A DNA stretch of 64,000 nucleotides from Cydia pomonella (Eukaryota > Arthropoda > Insecta > Lepidoptera > Tortricidae): positions 17,687,991 through 17,751,990 of the forward strand of contig NC_084718.1 in assembly GCF_033807575.1 (NCBI RefSeq). Reading direction: 5' to 3'. Position numbers and translations under genes: made by a program. Below the pieces are notes generated by a model. That model made no database searches. It was not told the origin of the DNA and saw only the letters and a program-made list of their open reading frames with translations. Positions 33,433-44,325 of this stretch are shown in pieces (the stretch's first letter is position 1; each line of letters opens with the position of its first letter).

Positions 33433-36400
33433 CTGTCTGGCAAATACTGTCCGAATACAAATACCATGCAGGATTGAGTTACAATTTCGGTCGTGGCAGG
33501 GAACAGTAAGGAAGAAGCTAATGTAGCGTATTACCTATTGTCAGATACAAGAAATTTAAAATAATTATTTATTGTCACACACATACAAGAATACAAAGAC
33601 GATAAAAGAAAAACAAAAAAGTAGACACGTTGAATAGGAGAGCAGCAACAATTAAATTAACATAATTTCTTAAGTCTATCTAAATTATGTAAACAATAGT
33701 GTGACAAAAGGTATGGACTCAGCACTTGCTGTGTTACAGACTGGCTGTCACAGCGCTGGTTTTAGTTCACCCCTAATTATAAGTAAATATTAAAATATAC
33801 ATAAGTATTTTAAAATCTGGGGGCACGGCCGTGCCTCCGCCAACACGAGACAAAGGCCAAAAGGCAGTGCTTATTTTTTCTCGGCACGTTTCGTCGTATT
33901 TTCGAACCCCCGTAGTATCGGTTTGGATAATGCTAGAGAACTGAAATTTTTAGGGTACCATCTAGTCAGTAGACTTATCTTAAACACCAAGTTTTATTAG
34001 GCTACCTATTAATCATATCATAATCATAAATCATTTATTTCGTGGTAAAACTTAATTTACATACAGAAGTATATATATTACAAAAAAAAAAGATTTAAAC
34101 ATTTTGAAATAGTTTACCACGAAATGGGCTCGCCTTCCGGCAAGACCATTTGTGGGCCACGATTGCAACTGTACGGCACGGCCTCGTAAAACTGAACGCA
34201 TCCACTAGCGAAGCTACTAGCGCCATCTACGTGTATGACAGATGACAGCATTCAGCAATGACAATGTCAGATACTAGGTTGTGTCATTGTGTGGGTTGGG
34301 TGGCGTGGTTGTTATTTTATTAATCGCAGTTAAAATTGTGTTGTTCTAACTATTTGTTTAAACACTAATTATAAGGGCAAGGGCTTTGTGCGTTTTGCAA
34401 GGAAGTACGAGCGTCAGAATGACGCGCGTGCGGCTAAGGCCCGCGTGGGTTAATAACCGCGGTGAGCTCACAATTATTTACTTTTATAACCTTGTCTATA
34501 ACAAAGAAATTGGGTTCTGTAGATGTAGGCTTTTAGGAGAGCTGCTCCACTATTCATGCAATATCATTTATATTTAATTAATTCATAATTGTTTGGAAAT
34601 TTTCAATGGATGAGGTAAGCATGAGCATTAAGAAGACCAAGAGTGCTCACTCCATACAACGGGTTTGTTACCAAAAATACTATTATTTCCTAGTCTACAT
34701 CTAGTGTCAAGTAGCGGAACTCTCAGTACTGCTACCTGACTATAGATGTCACGGCAAACAAAAAGTCTAATGCTCAACGATTTTCTGCTAATATTATAAA
34801 CAGAGTAAGCATAGGAATATGAAAATAGAGTTATCAAAGACAAAATTAAAGGATCGTTTATAATTTTATAAACTCACGAAGTTAAGAAAATGGTAAAATT
34901 AAAATCACTAATTAAATAAATGATTGAGTATGAGTATGAATATGAGCTGAATTTTCTTGTTAATGTTGACTCCATAGCATGCTAATGTCTTACCATGCGA
35001 TAAAAACTCTGATGCCTACTTATTTTATTTCAGTAAATTAACCGCATTTATAAAGTAATAGACTGATAATATCAGCACTCTCTCCCTTAAATATGTTAGT
35101 AGTGGCATGTAAAATTCCGGGCACTAATGATGATTGCTAAAGGGTCAAGCCCGCTTCAGGAAAACCATTCCTTTTGATACATCTTCATTTACAGAACAAA
35201 TATAAGAATTTAATATTGTTGTTACTGGTGAACTTAAAGATACACAGACAAAATATTTATGTGCTTCTGCTATTTCATATCACAAACAAATGCCAGTGTC
35301 TGGTTATTAATGGACAACCTAACTATCAACAGGTCATCTTATACTGGTCCAGAAAATGGAATTTCTTTCTGTTTTAATAGCCAGTATCCTACTAAGAATT
35401 TTCGATTTTTTCGAAAACCACGAAACCTTTACTAGACATATAAGTCCATTTTTAAATATTTTCTTAAAATTCCTTTTCCTAAAAAAATCGACATTCGAAG
35501 TTTTATAATATCTTATCTCTATAGTTACACATAAAGACGGGTGGTTTTTAGGAAAACTTGAGTTTAAGCAGATAAAATAAACACGTGTACATTATGTTTT
35601 CCTGCTCTCAAACATATACTCAAACAAGCCATTAACTAGCAAGTTGCTTGAGCATCACTTTCTATAGGAGTTAGAAGATTTAGTAACTTTTTAGTACTTT
35701 GGAGGACAATTTCTCCCAATAGGTTGAGTTTGGGCAGCTAAAAAAAAATATGTGTCCGTTATTTTAGACTACTCTATAACATATATCAAAATGAATCAAA
35801 TCGGAGTCGGACAGTTGGGTACCCTTCCTTGTAAGAGTCAAACACAAAAATTTCACCATGCCAATGTGAAGAAAAGACTAACTGTAAAACATTAACAAAT
35901 CAAATCCAAATGAAAGTTAATCAATACAAAATATCACTTAAAAGTCAGTTTTAACAGCCGATATGAGTCAAAATATGTATCCAGTTTTTCCCACTCTTTT
36001 GGACAAAATGCATTTTTCTCCTCAGTTTTTGAAGTATAAGGAGAGTTTTTTACAAGTTTGAGAGATCAAAATAATATTATTGTTATGTCAAAGTAAATAT
36101 GTAGGTACTAAAATAAAAAATCCTGTTTAAGAGTCCTTATTCCTACAGACGAGCGTATTTTGTAAAATGCTTCCTTTTTCATTCAAGATTACGACGTAAC
36201 TATTAGTATTTATTCAAAAACTGATAACGTACTTAAATAATCGTTTCCTAAACTAGGGGCTCCAACAGTTCAAATTTTCATTTTCTCTTTTAAACCTCTT
36301 TTTTAATGAGGTTTTTTGGGAGTCTTTTCCAAATTTTGCAGTGAGATGTGGCGTTTCGGTTCTCAATTTTGCTATAAACAAGAATTATTTGGTACATGAA

Positions 36401-36886
36401 TGACTACAATTTGATTCAACATATCTCGTACGAGGGGCTGGAATGATTAACAATTGAAGATTCATTTGAAAAAACTGATAAAATACCTTCCGAGTTTTCT
36501 TCATTTTTTTGGCGAAAACAGGGTTTTATTATATTTTATTTCCGCAAATTGTACGCATATTTTGCTTTAAAAATAATATTATAGCAAACTGTAACTTTAT
36601 GTTAACCTATAAAAAAAAAATCGTAACTATGGGACCTACATTGCCGTAAATTTATATTTTTTTAAAACACGTATAAATCACGCAGCAGCGACGCCCCGCT
36701 CTCAGTCCGCGCGGAGCGCGCTTAGAGGACGGACCTGTGCTCGATTGTCAGGCATTCGTTGCGATCGTAATCAGCTACGAAGTTCCGAGAAGTGCTATAT
36801 ACTGCGATTAGAAAATCTTAATAAAAGTTCATTTTTTACAGTATGCCTAACAGACTCGTTTATTGATGGATTTTCAGTGTTACTTT
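33433..36886. other. 3.4 kb without a recognised gene
   Basis: AT-rich. At 34020-34150 a tttatttcgtggtaaaac / gtttaccacgaaatggg inverted pair marks a small element. At 34380-34445 a short basic frame (GKGFVRFARKYERQ, then NDARAAKARVG) stands in GC-richer sequence, followed by a possible donor ggtgagct; it is too short to call. At 36680-36730 there is a GC-rich patch of unknown nature. Confidence 0.4.
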
Positions 36887-37075
36887 TTTTTAAATACTAA
36901 GTCGGTGGCAAACAAGCATACGGCCCGCATATGTACGCCTGCAACTCCAGAGGAGTTACATGCGCGTTGCCGACCCTAACCCTCTCCCGCCCCTCGTTGA
37001 GCTCTGGCAACCTTACTCACCGGCAGGAACACAACACTATGAGTAAGGTCTAGTGTTATTTGGCTGCGATTTTCT
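36887..37075 (+). repeat. Lepidopteran short repeat (GGTGGCAAACAAGCATACGG family)
   Basis: It reads tcggtggcaaacaagcatac, then cctgcaactccagaggagtt, then gcgttgccgaccctaaccct, then aacacaacactatgagtaag, a common short interspersed repeat. Partial copies occur near 22955, 49290, 49780 and 52505. The foldback satellite element begins at its 3' side. Confidence 0.7.
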
Positions 37076-37092
37076 GAAAAACGCATTTTCAC

Positions 37093-40000
37093 TTGAAATT
37101 ACGTTAGGGTTTGCATTATTATTTTTGACCCGGATGAAGTCCAAGTTCTCATGATGAAGTCAGGAGTTGGTCACCAGAACTCCTAATCTACTAATTATAA
37201 TCCCATCGTGTTTGGGCTCAAAAGATTTGCCCTGACGAACACCATCGATCTAGATGAGGTCCAGGGTCTCATGATGGAGTCAGGAGTTGGTCACTAGAAC
37301 TACTAATCTACTCATTATAATTCCATCGTGTTTGGGCTCAACAGAGTTGCCCTGATGAGCACCTTCAATCTAGATGAGGTCCAGGGTCTCATGATGGAGT
37401 CAGGAGCTGGTCACCAGAACTCCTAATCTACTCATCATAACTCCATCGTGTTTGGGTTCAATAGAGTTGCCCTGACGAGCACCATCAATCTAGATGAAGT
37501 ACAGGGTCTCATGATGGAGTCAGGAGCTGGTCACCAGAACTCCTAATCTACTCATCATAACTCCATCGTGTTTGGGCTCAATAGATTTGCCCTGATGAAC
37601 ACCATCGATCTAGATGAGGCCCAGGGTCTCATGATGGAGTCAGGAGTTGGTCACCAGAACTCCTAAACTACTCATCATAACCTCATCGTGTTCGGGCTCA
37701 ATAGATTTGCCCTGACGAGCATCATCAATCTAGATAAAGTCCAGGGTCTCATGATGGAGTCAGGAGTTGGTCACTAGAACTCCTAATCTACTCATTATAA
37801 TTCCAACGTGTTTGGGCTCAAAAGATTTGCCCTGATGAGCACCATCGATCTAGATGAGGTCCAGGGTCTCATGATGGAGTCAGGAGCTGGTCACCAGAAC
37901 TCCTAATCTACTCATCATAACTCCATCGTGTTTGGGTTCAATAGAGTTGCCCTGACGAGCACCATCAATCTAGATGAAGTACAGGGTCTCATGATGGAGT
38001 CAGGAGCTGGTCACCAGAACTCCTAATCTACTCATCATAACTCCATCGTGTTTGGGCTCAATAGATTTGCCCTGATGAACACCATCGATCTAGATGAGGC
38101 CCAGGGTCTCATGATGGAGTCAGGAGTTGGTCACCAGAACTCCTAAACTACTCATCATAACCTCATCGTGTTCGGGCTCAATAGATTTGCCCTGACGAGC
38201 ATCATCAATCTAGATAAAGTCCAGGGTCTCATGATGGAGTCAGGAGTTGGTCACTAGAACTCCTAATCTACTCATTATAATTCCAATGTGTTTGGGCTCA
38301 AAAGATTTGCCCTGATGAGCACCATCGATCTAGATGAGGTCCAGGGTCTCATGATGGAGTCAGGAGTTGGTCACCAGAACTCCTAATCTACTCATCATAA
38401 CTCCATCGTGTTTGGGTTCAATAGAGTTGCCCTGACGAGCACCATCAATCTAGATGAAGTACAGGGTCTCATGATGGAGTCAGGAGCTGGTCACCAGAAC
38501 TCCTAATCTACTCATCATAACTCCATCGTGTTTGGGCTCAATAGATTTGCCCTGATGAACACCATCGATCTAGATGAGGCCCAGGGTCTCATGATGGAGT
38601 CAGGAGTTGGTCACCAGAACTCCTAAACTACTCATCATAACCTCATCGTGTTCGGGCTCAATAGATTTGCCCTGACGAGCATCATCAATCTAGATAAAGT
38701 CCAGGGTCTCATGATGGAGTCAGGAGTTGGTCACTAGAACTCCTAATCTACTCATTATAATTCCAATGTGTTTGGGCTCAAAAGATTTGCCCTGATGAGC
38801 ACCATCGATCTAGATGAGGTCCAGGGTCTCATGATGGAGTCAGGAGCTGGTCACCAGAACTCCTAATCTACTCATCATAACTCCATCGTGTTTGGGTTCA
38901 ATAGAGTTGCCCTGAAGAGCACCATCAATCTAGATGAGGTCCAGGGTCTCATGATGGAGTCAGGAGCTGGTTACCAGAACTCCTAATCTACTCATCATAA
39001 CTCCATCGTGTTTGGGCTCAATAGATTTGCCCTGATGAACACCATCGATCTAGATGAGGCCCAGGGTCTCATGATGGAGTCAGGAGTTGGTCACCAGAAC
39101 TCCTAATCTACTCATCATAACCTCATCGTGTTCGGGCTCAATAGATTTGCCCTGACGAGCATCATCAATCTAAATAAAGTCCAGGGTCGTGAGGGCAAAT
39201 CTTTTGAGCCCAAACACGTTGGAATTATAATGAGTAGATTAGGAGTTCTAGTGACCAACTCCTGACTCCATCATGAGACCCTGGACTTCATCTAGATCGA
39301 TGGCACTCGTCAGGGCAAATCTTTTGAGCCCAAACACGATGGAATTATAATGAGTAGATTAGGAGTTCTAGTGACCAACTCCTGACTCCATCATGAGACC
39401 CTGAACATCATCTAGATTGATGGTGCTCGTGAGGGCAAATCTATTGAGCCCAAACACGATGGAGTTATGATGAGTAGATTAGGAATTATGGTGACCAACT
39501 CCTGACTCCATCATGAGACCCTGGACTTCATCTAGATCGATGGTACTCGTCAGGGCAAATCTTTTGAGCCCAAACACGATGGAATTATAATGAGTAGATT
39601 AGGAGTTCTGGTGACCAACTCCTGACTCCATCATGAGACCCTGGACTTCATCTAGATCGATGGTACTCGTCAGGGCAAATCTTTTGAGCCCAAACACGAT
39701 GGAATTATAATGAGTAGATTAGGAGTTCTAGTGACCAACTCCTGACTCCATCATGAGACCCTGAACATCATCTAAATTGATGGTGCTCGTGAGGGCAAAT
39801 CTATTGACCCAAACACGATGGAGTTATGAGGAGTAGATTAGGAATTATGGTGACCAACTCCTGACTCCATCATGAGACCCTGGACTTCATCTAGATCGAT
39901 GGTACTCGTCAGGGCAAATCTTTTGAGCCCAAACACGATGGAATTATAATGAGTAGATTAGGAGTTCTGGTGACCAACTCCTGACTCCATCATGAGACCC

Positions 40001-40428
40001 TGGACTTCATTTAGATCGATGGTACTCGTCAGGGCAAATCTATTGAGCTCGAATACGATGGAATTATAATGAGTAGATTAGGAGTTCTAGTGACCTACTC
40101 CTGACTCCATCATGAGACCCTGGACTTCATCTAGATTGATGGTGCTCATCAGGGTAAATCTATTGAGCCCAAACTCGATGGAGTTATGATGAGTGGATTA
40201 GGAGTTCTAGGGAGTTCTGGTGACCAACTCCTGATTCCGTCATGAGACCCTGGACCTCATCTAGATCGATGGTGTTCGTCAGGGCAAATCTTTTCAGCCC
40301 AAGCACGATGGAATTATAATGAGTAGATTAGGATTTCTGGTGACCAACTCCTGACTCCATCATAAGAACCTGGATGGACTTCATTCGGCTCAAAAATAAT
40401 AATACAAACCCTAACGTGATTTCAAATA
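37093..40428. mobile_element. Foldback element built from an inverted 120-bp satellite (array C)
   Basis: The left arm (about 37140-39187) holds some 17 units of 120 bp in the forward direction and the right arm (39188-40385) some 10 units in reverse. The arms are closed by short inverted ends, acgttagggtttgcattatt near 37100 and aataatacaaaccctaacgt near 40405. Units carry catgatggagtcaggagttg, ctcctaatctactcat and gtttgggctcaatag. In the forward arm the variant gaggcccagggtctc recurs every 480 bp (37618, 38098, 38578, 39058), a four-unit higher-order repeat. No coding sequence is present. The architecture resembles foldback (FB-like) elements. Confidence 0.8.
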
Positions 40429-40446
40429 ACACTGAAACTCTATAGC

Positions 40447-40775
40447 ACTAATGTGCGCAAACGATTGGCATCTTGACTACGCAGCATGGGTGCGTAGCCA
40501 CCATGCCAATCGATACGACAACGAAACACTATCTGTCTCTCTCTCGTACTAATATGCACAAACGATTGGCATCTTGGCTGGGCAGCATGGGTGCGTAGCC
40601 AACATGCCAATCGTTTACGATACGACAACGAAACACTACTCTCTCTCTATCGCACTAATATACGCAAACGATTGGTATTTTGGCTAGGCACTAAGCAAGT
40701 GTGTGGCCAACATGCCAATCGTTTACGATACGACAACGAAACACTATCTGTCTCTCTATCGCACTAATATACTTT
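40447..40775. repeat. Three tandem hairpin units, about 110 bp each
   Basis: Each unit has aacgattggcat, a variable loop of about 30 bases (gcagcatgggtgcgtagcc in two of them), atgccaatcg, then acgacaacgaaacactatc and a tctctctatcgcactaat tail. Each unit can fold into its own hairpin, with the tail serving as spacer. Confidence 0.85.
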
Positions 40776-40887
40776 ATTTATACCTGCAGTCATTTAGTAA
40801 CTTCTTCATTTTCCATTGGTGTGAAAGAGACAGAATAAAGAGCAAGGGTTATAATACACTCTGTAGTCTGTACACTTAGTAGTAGTG

Positions 40888-41023
40888 TACAGTCAAGGTA
40901 TTAAATATCGACACGGACAAATTGCCAAAAATATGTATACACGCCTTTATTGTCCATACATTAAAGTAGTGAATACATATTTTTGGCACTTTGTCCGTAT
41001 CGATATTTAATACCTTGACTGTA
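40888..41023. repeat. Palindromic MITE related to 2689-2836
   Basis: tacagtcaaggtattaaata at the left is mirrored by tatttaataccttgactgta at the right. The inner gccaaaaatatgtatacacg and gtgaatacatatttttggc also pair. Confidence 0.85.
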
Positions 41024-41321
41024 CATAAAAAAAAAAACTACTGTGCATATAAAATAAAATAAAGAGTGCCCATATGATATCATGATACTAAAATTAATGT
41101 TGCTTGAAATTATATTGAAAACTATCAAGATTATTCTAGTCTGCATTGAAACGCGCGTCGCGTTGCCGGCGCTCGCGTACCGAGCGCCAACGCCATCTAT
41201 CGAGCGTTATTTCGTGAAATCGGAGAACGCTCCAAGGATTAAGGGCTCTTAAGTTAAGATGTGATTCCCTAGTTTTTGGTGCTCCTGCAGATCCACATCA
41301 TAGTGTCTTGGTAATTATAAA

Positions 41322-41530
41322 ATGCAATATGTTTTAGTAGTTGTTAAGGAGGAAGCAGAATTCGTGAATGAAGAGGAGTGTGTGAAGGAGGGGGCGAGGA
41401 CATCACAGATGGATGGAGGCAGCCATGCTGGGCAGCCTGTACATGGAGCATGAGGTCAAGGACGAGCTCGTACTGCCAACCTCAGCACGAGCTCGTCCTT
41501 GACCTCGTGCTCGGTGTACGTCGTCGTTGG
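41322..41530 (+). pseudogene. N-terminal relic of a lepidopteran zinc-finger gene
   Basis: The frame from ATG 41322 reads VVVKEEAEFVNEEECVKEG. After a shift it continues EDITDGWRQ, and after a second shift AMLGSLYMEHEVKDELVL. This order (VKEE, ...GWRQAMLxSLY, ...HEVKDELVL) is, from memory, the acidic N-terminal exon of a large lepidopteran C2H2 zinc-finger family. No finger domain follows. Directly after DELVL, bases 41485-41525 are an inverted copy of the same segment, giving a 26-bp hairpin with one mismatch (gaggtcaaggacgagctcgt at 41452-41471 against 41487-41506). Two frameshifts and the inverted duplication show it is a rearranged fragment. Confidence 0.5.
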
Positions 41531-41781
41531 CCCGCGCCGCCCCAACGTGGGCCTCGTGGTGTGCAGTATGTTGATCTCAAGCCAAGTTCAAAAGAAGAAA
41601 ACAGGCGACGCAGAGGTTGTGTGTTATATTACGCGAACCATTTGGAGACACTTTTAGCCCCTGCGTAACTCACAATATATTAAACATTAACATGAAATTT
41701 GGTTCATATACCCTTAAAGCTAACTATAATAGTACTGCAAATTTCATGAATATAGCTCAGCCGGTTATTAAGATACAAACA

Positions 41782-42282
41782 TGACTGACTTATTGACTGA
41801 CTGACTTACCTAACGTCAAAAACCTAAAGCCCGTCACAGACAGAGCGATAATATATATTAATATACCATAAAATACCGAAATATATCTTATAGTATAGCT
41901 AAGCACCACACACAACAACAATACCAAAATATATATTGCTGTCTGTCTAGCAACTACATGACAGACGAAGTACACCAAAATATATCATAATATGCCGAGC
42001 TATATATAGCAAGGTAAATCTAGTTCAGAACTTGTCTTGGCTAGTTTTTATACCAATTAAAAACAAATATATTTTTTTTAAAAGCTACATATACAAATTT
42101 ACATTTACATATAATACATATAGGTAATACATTTATATATGTAGCTTTAAAAAAAAAATAGCTATACTATAAGATATAGGTATTTCGGTATTTTATGGTA
42201 TATTAATATATATTATCGCTCCGTCTGTGACGGGCTTTAGGTTTTTGACGTTAGGTAAGTCAGTCAATCAATAAGTCAGTCA
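41782..42282. repeat. Foldback MITE with about 120-bp arms
   Basis: The left arm (tgactgacttattgactgac, then acgtcaaaaacctaaagccc, then ataccgaaatatatct) is mirrored by the right arm ending at 42282. The spacer between the arms holds a second inverted pair, aaagctacatatacaaat against atatatgtagcttt. There is no coding sequence. Confidence 0.85.
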
Positions 42283-42648
42283 TTACTACATTTTGCAAAT
42301 AAATAAAATGAAATTGAAAAGGAGATTTCGCGCGAGCCGTCCCCTATCTGTCTTAACTGTGATTGGTCTAAATTTATTTGCTTTATAAAATAATTCCAGT
42401 GTACAAATGCAAGAAGTTGTTTTTATGGCATACATTATAGCACAAAAGGAACTAGAAATGATTTATTTAGTACAGAACATTGACTAGTACAGTAATATAT
42501 TATATTATGTTGTCTTTTGTGTATGTCTATTGACTGTTTCTCTGTTTACGAATAAAAAATATATTCTATTATATGTTATTGTGTTTTCTTATAACGCCGA
42601 ATATCTCTAGACCTAGTTCAGGTATTATTATAAAATCCAAAAACCGAT

Positions 42649-42769
42649 AGAGTCTGACCAAGATAAGTTGGCAGCGATTTTGATAGCCCAGTTGGTTTGA
42701 CATTTAAAATAACCCGCGCACCGTCTGGGCTATCAAAATCGCTGGCAAACTGATCTTGGTTTGACTCTA
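42649..42769. repeat. Palindromic MITE with AGAGTC(A/T)(A/G)ACCAAGA ends
   Basis: agagtctgaccaagataagt at the left and atcttggtttgactct at the right are inverted. The arms continue through gcgattttgatagcccag and ctgggctatcaaaatcgc. A left half-copy lies at 615-700. Confidence 0.85.
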
Positions 42770-43224
42770 GCTACCTAGTGTCTTTATTTATATAAACCCT
42801 TTAATTTATAGACGATGGCACTTCAAACAGCCGTCGCGCAGACCATGTCTGTGAGGTTCATAGTTTCCGCCTGGAACTAGCGGGACGACTTTTCACTACC
42901 TGAGCCCAAAACTATATAATCAAATAAATAGGCTACATGGAATTTATAAATTGACATTTAGAGAATGCAAATCGAAAGTTACAAACTGGCTGATTACTTT
43001 GACATATGAAGAAATTGAGGATCAAAGAGCATATAATCACTACGTTTGAGGATCTCCTTTCAGCACATACATACACACACACACACACTCACATAACACA
43101 CGTATTTTAAACTAAAAGAGGCATGCGCACTATACTCATCATTTTTTAAGCCCTTATTTATTTCTTCGCTCTTTTATGTAAGTAGGTACCTCATAAGCCC
43201 GCTGACTGTACTTTTCTATCCGCA
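42770..43224. other. No gene; (CA)n microsatellite
   Basis: A CA-type dinucleotide run lies at about 43068-43092. The motif caaagagcatataatcacta (43024-43043) is shared with about 528-547 and, in part, with 58174. Nothing coding is supported. Confidence 0.45.
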
Positions 43225-43475
43225 GGCAACTAATACTCATCGAGACAATTCTAACAACCCTAAACACAATTAGGTTGCGTTGTTTTATCACAGAGTTCCT
43301 ATGGCCATCCCCTGTCTTCATCATCAGACCAGCTCCATGTCATCATAATATTGCATTATCGTCCGATTCACATATGTATGCAAAAAATCATCTCAATCGG
43401 AGATCGGGAAAAGGGGGGGATTTAACTTCCAAGATTTGACACAAAAAACAACAAACACGGCGAGTTAAATAAACT
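43225..43475 (+). repeat. Interspersed repeat (RTE-like tail?), plus-strand copy
   Basis: tcatcgagacaattctaaca, then ggttgcgttgttttatcaca, then attgcattatcgtccgattc, then acttccaagatttgacac. It matches 61705-61960 on the plus strand, and 48244-48400 and 48440-48700 on the minus strand. The class is a guess from general familiarity with such 3' ends. Confidence 0.5.
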
Positions 43476-43602
43476 AACGGGGCTTTGATCATAAATTTAT
43501 TTTTTATGTATGACTATTCAGGGTGCATATTGTCGCTGTTAATACAGTGCAGAGTAAGCTTAGTCGGACTCAAATTATGTTATAGATCGCGAACCAGAAA
43601 CA

Positions 43603-43711
43603 GAGGGCCTACCGCGAACCACGTTCAACGTGTTACTTCTCTGTCTTGTAAATTCGTACGGAAGTGCGACAGGGAGGCAACACGTCGAACGTGGTTCGCG
43701 GTAAGCCCTCT
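43603..43711. repeat. Palindromic MITE, CCGCGAAA family, copy 6
   Basis: gggcctaccgcgaaccacgt at the left and acgtggttcgcggtaagccc at the right are near-perfect complements. The interior also pairs (cttctctgtcttg with gcgacagggagg). Confidence 0.75.
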
Positions 43712-43786
43712 GATTTCTCGTGGACGTGAGCTGCCTCATCGTTGGTGGGTTGAGGAATGGCAGCCACCGAAACACGTAAAAAAAGT

Positions 43787-44285
43787 AGTCATCGCCTCCC
43801 GTTTGATACTTTGTCAGAGGCTATTGTTAATAAAAAAAATCGTCAGCCGGTTGTATCGCAGTGGTAAGAACGTTAGCTGTTCGCATGAACATGTAAAAAA
43901 TAAGCGCTTTATCTTTTTATGATAGTAATAACAAAATAATGAAACTTTGCATTCCTTCAGGCGTTTCAAATAAACGGATTACGTAATTTACGACGAGAAC
44001 TTTGCGGACATAAAGTGGTAAGGCGCGTATTATTTACATGTTCATGTGACCAGCTGACGGTCTTTTTTTACAACCGGCTGACAGTTTTTTTAAAATTTAA
44101 AACAGCATCTAAACTGTCATCTGACACAATATCAATCGGGAGGCGATGACTGATTTTTTTTTGTTACATGTTCATGTCATCAACTGACGGTCTTTCCACC
44201 GTGATACAGCCGGCTGGCAATTTTTTTAATGAATGATAGCGTCTAAACTATCATCTGACTAAATATCAGTCGGGAGGCGATGACT
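43787..44285. repeat. Foldback MITE plus an extra tandem arm
   Basis: agtcatcgcctcccg at 43787 and gaacatgtaaa at about 43885 are mirrored by tacatgttcatgtgacc at 44035 and cgggaggcgatgact ending at 44151. The right arm is then repeated once more at about 44164-44285 (acatgttcatgtcatcaact to tcgggaggcgatgact), directly downstream of the odorant receptor gene. Confidence 0.75.
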
Positions 44286-44325
44286 GACGATATATGCTCC
44301 TGGCCCGCGGTTTATTACTTTTCGT

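Noticed and set aside
34386..34577. Frame MTRVRLRPAWVNNRG with a possible donor
   Set aside because: Too short, and two frames compete over the same GC-rich patch. Noted only as a possible exon remnant.
14300..40428. Regular direct repeats resembling a CRISPR array
   Set aside because: Units are 100, 108 and 120 bp with no unique spacers between short repeats. They are satellites in a eukaryotic genome.
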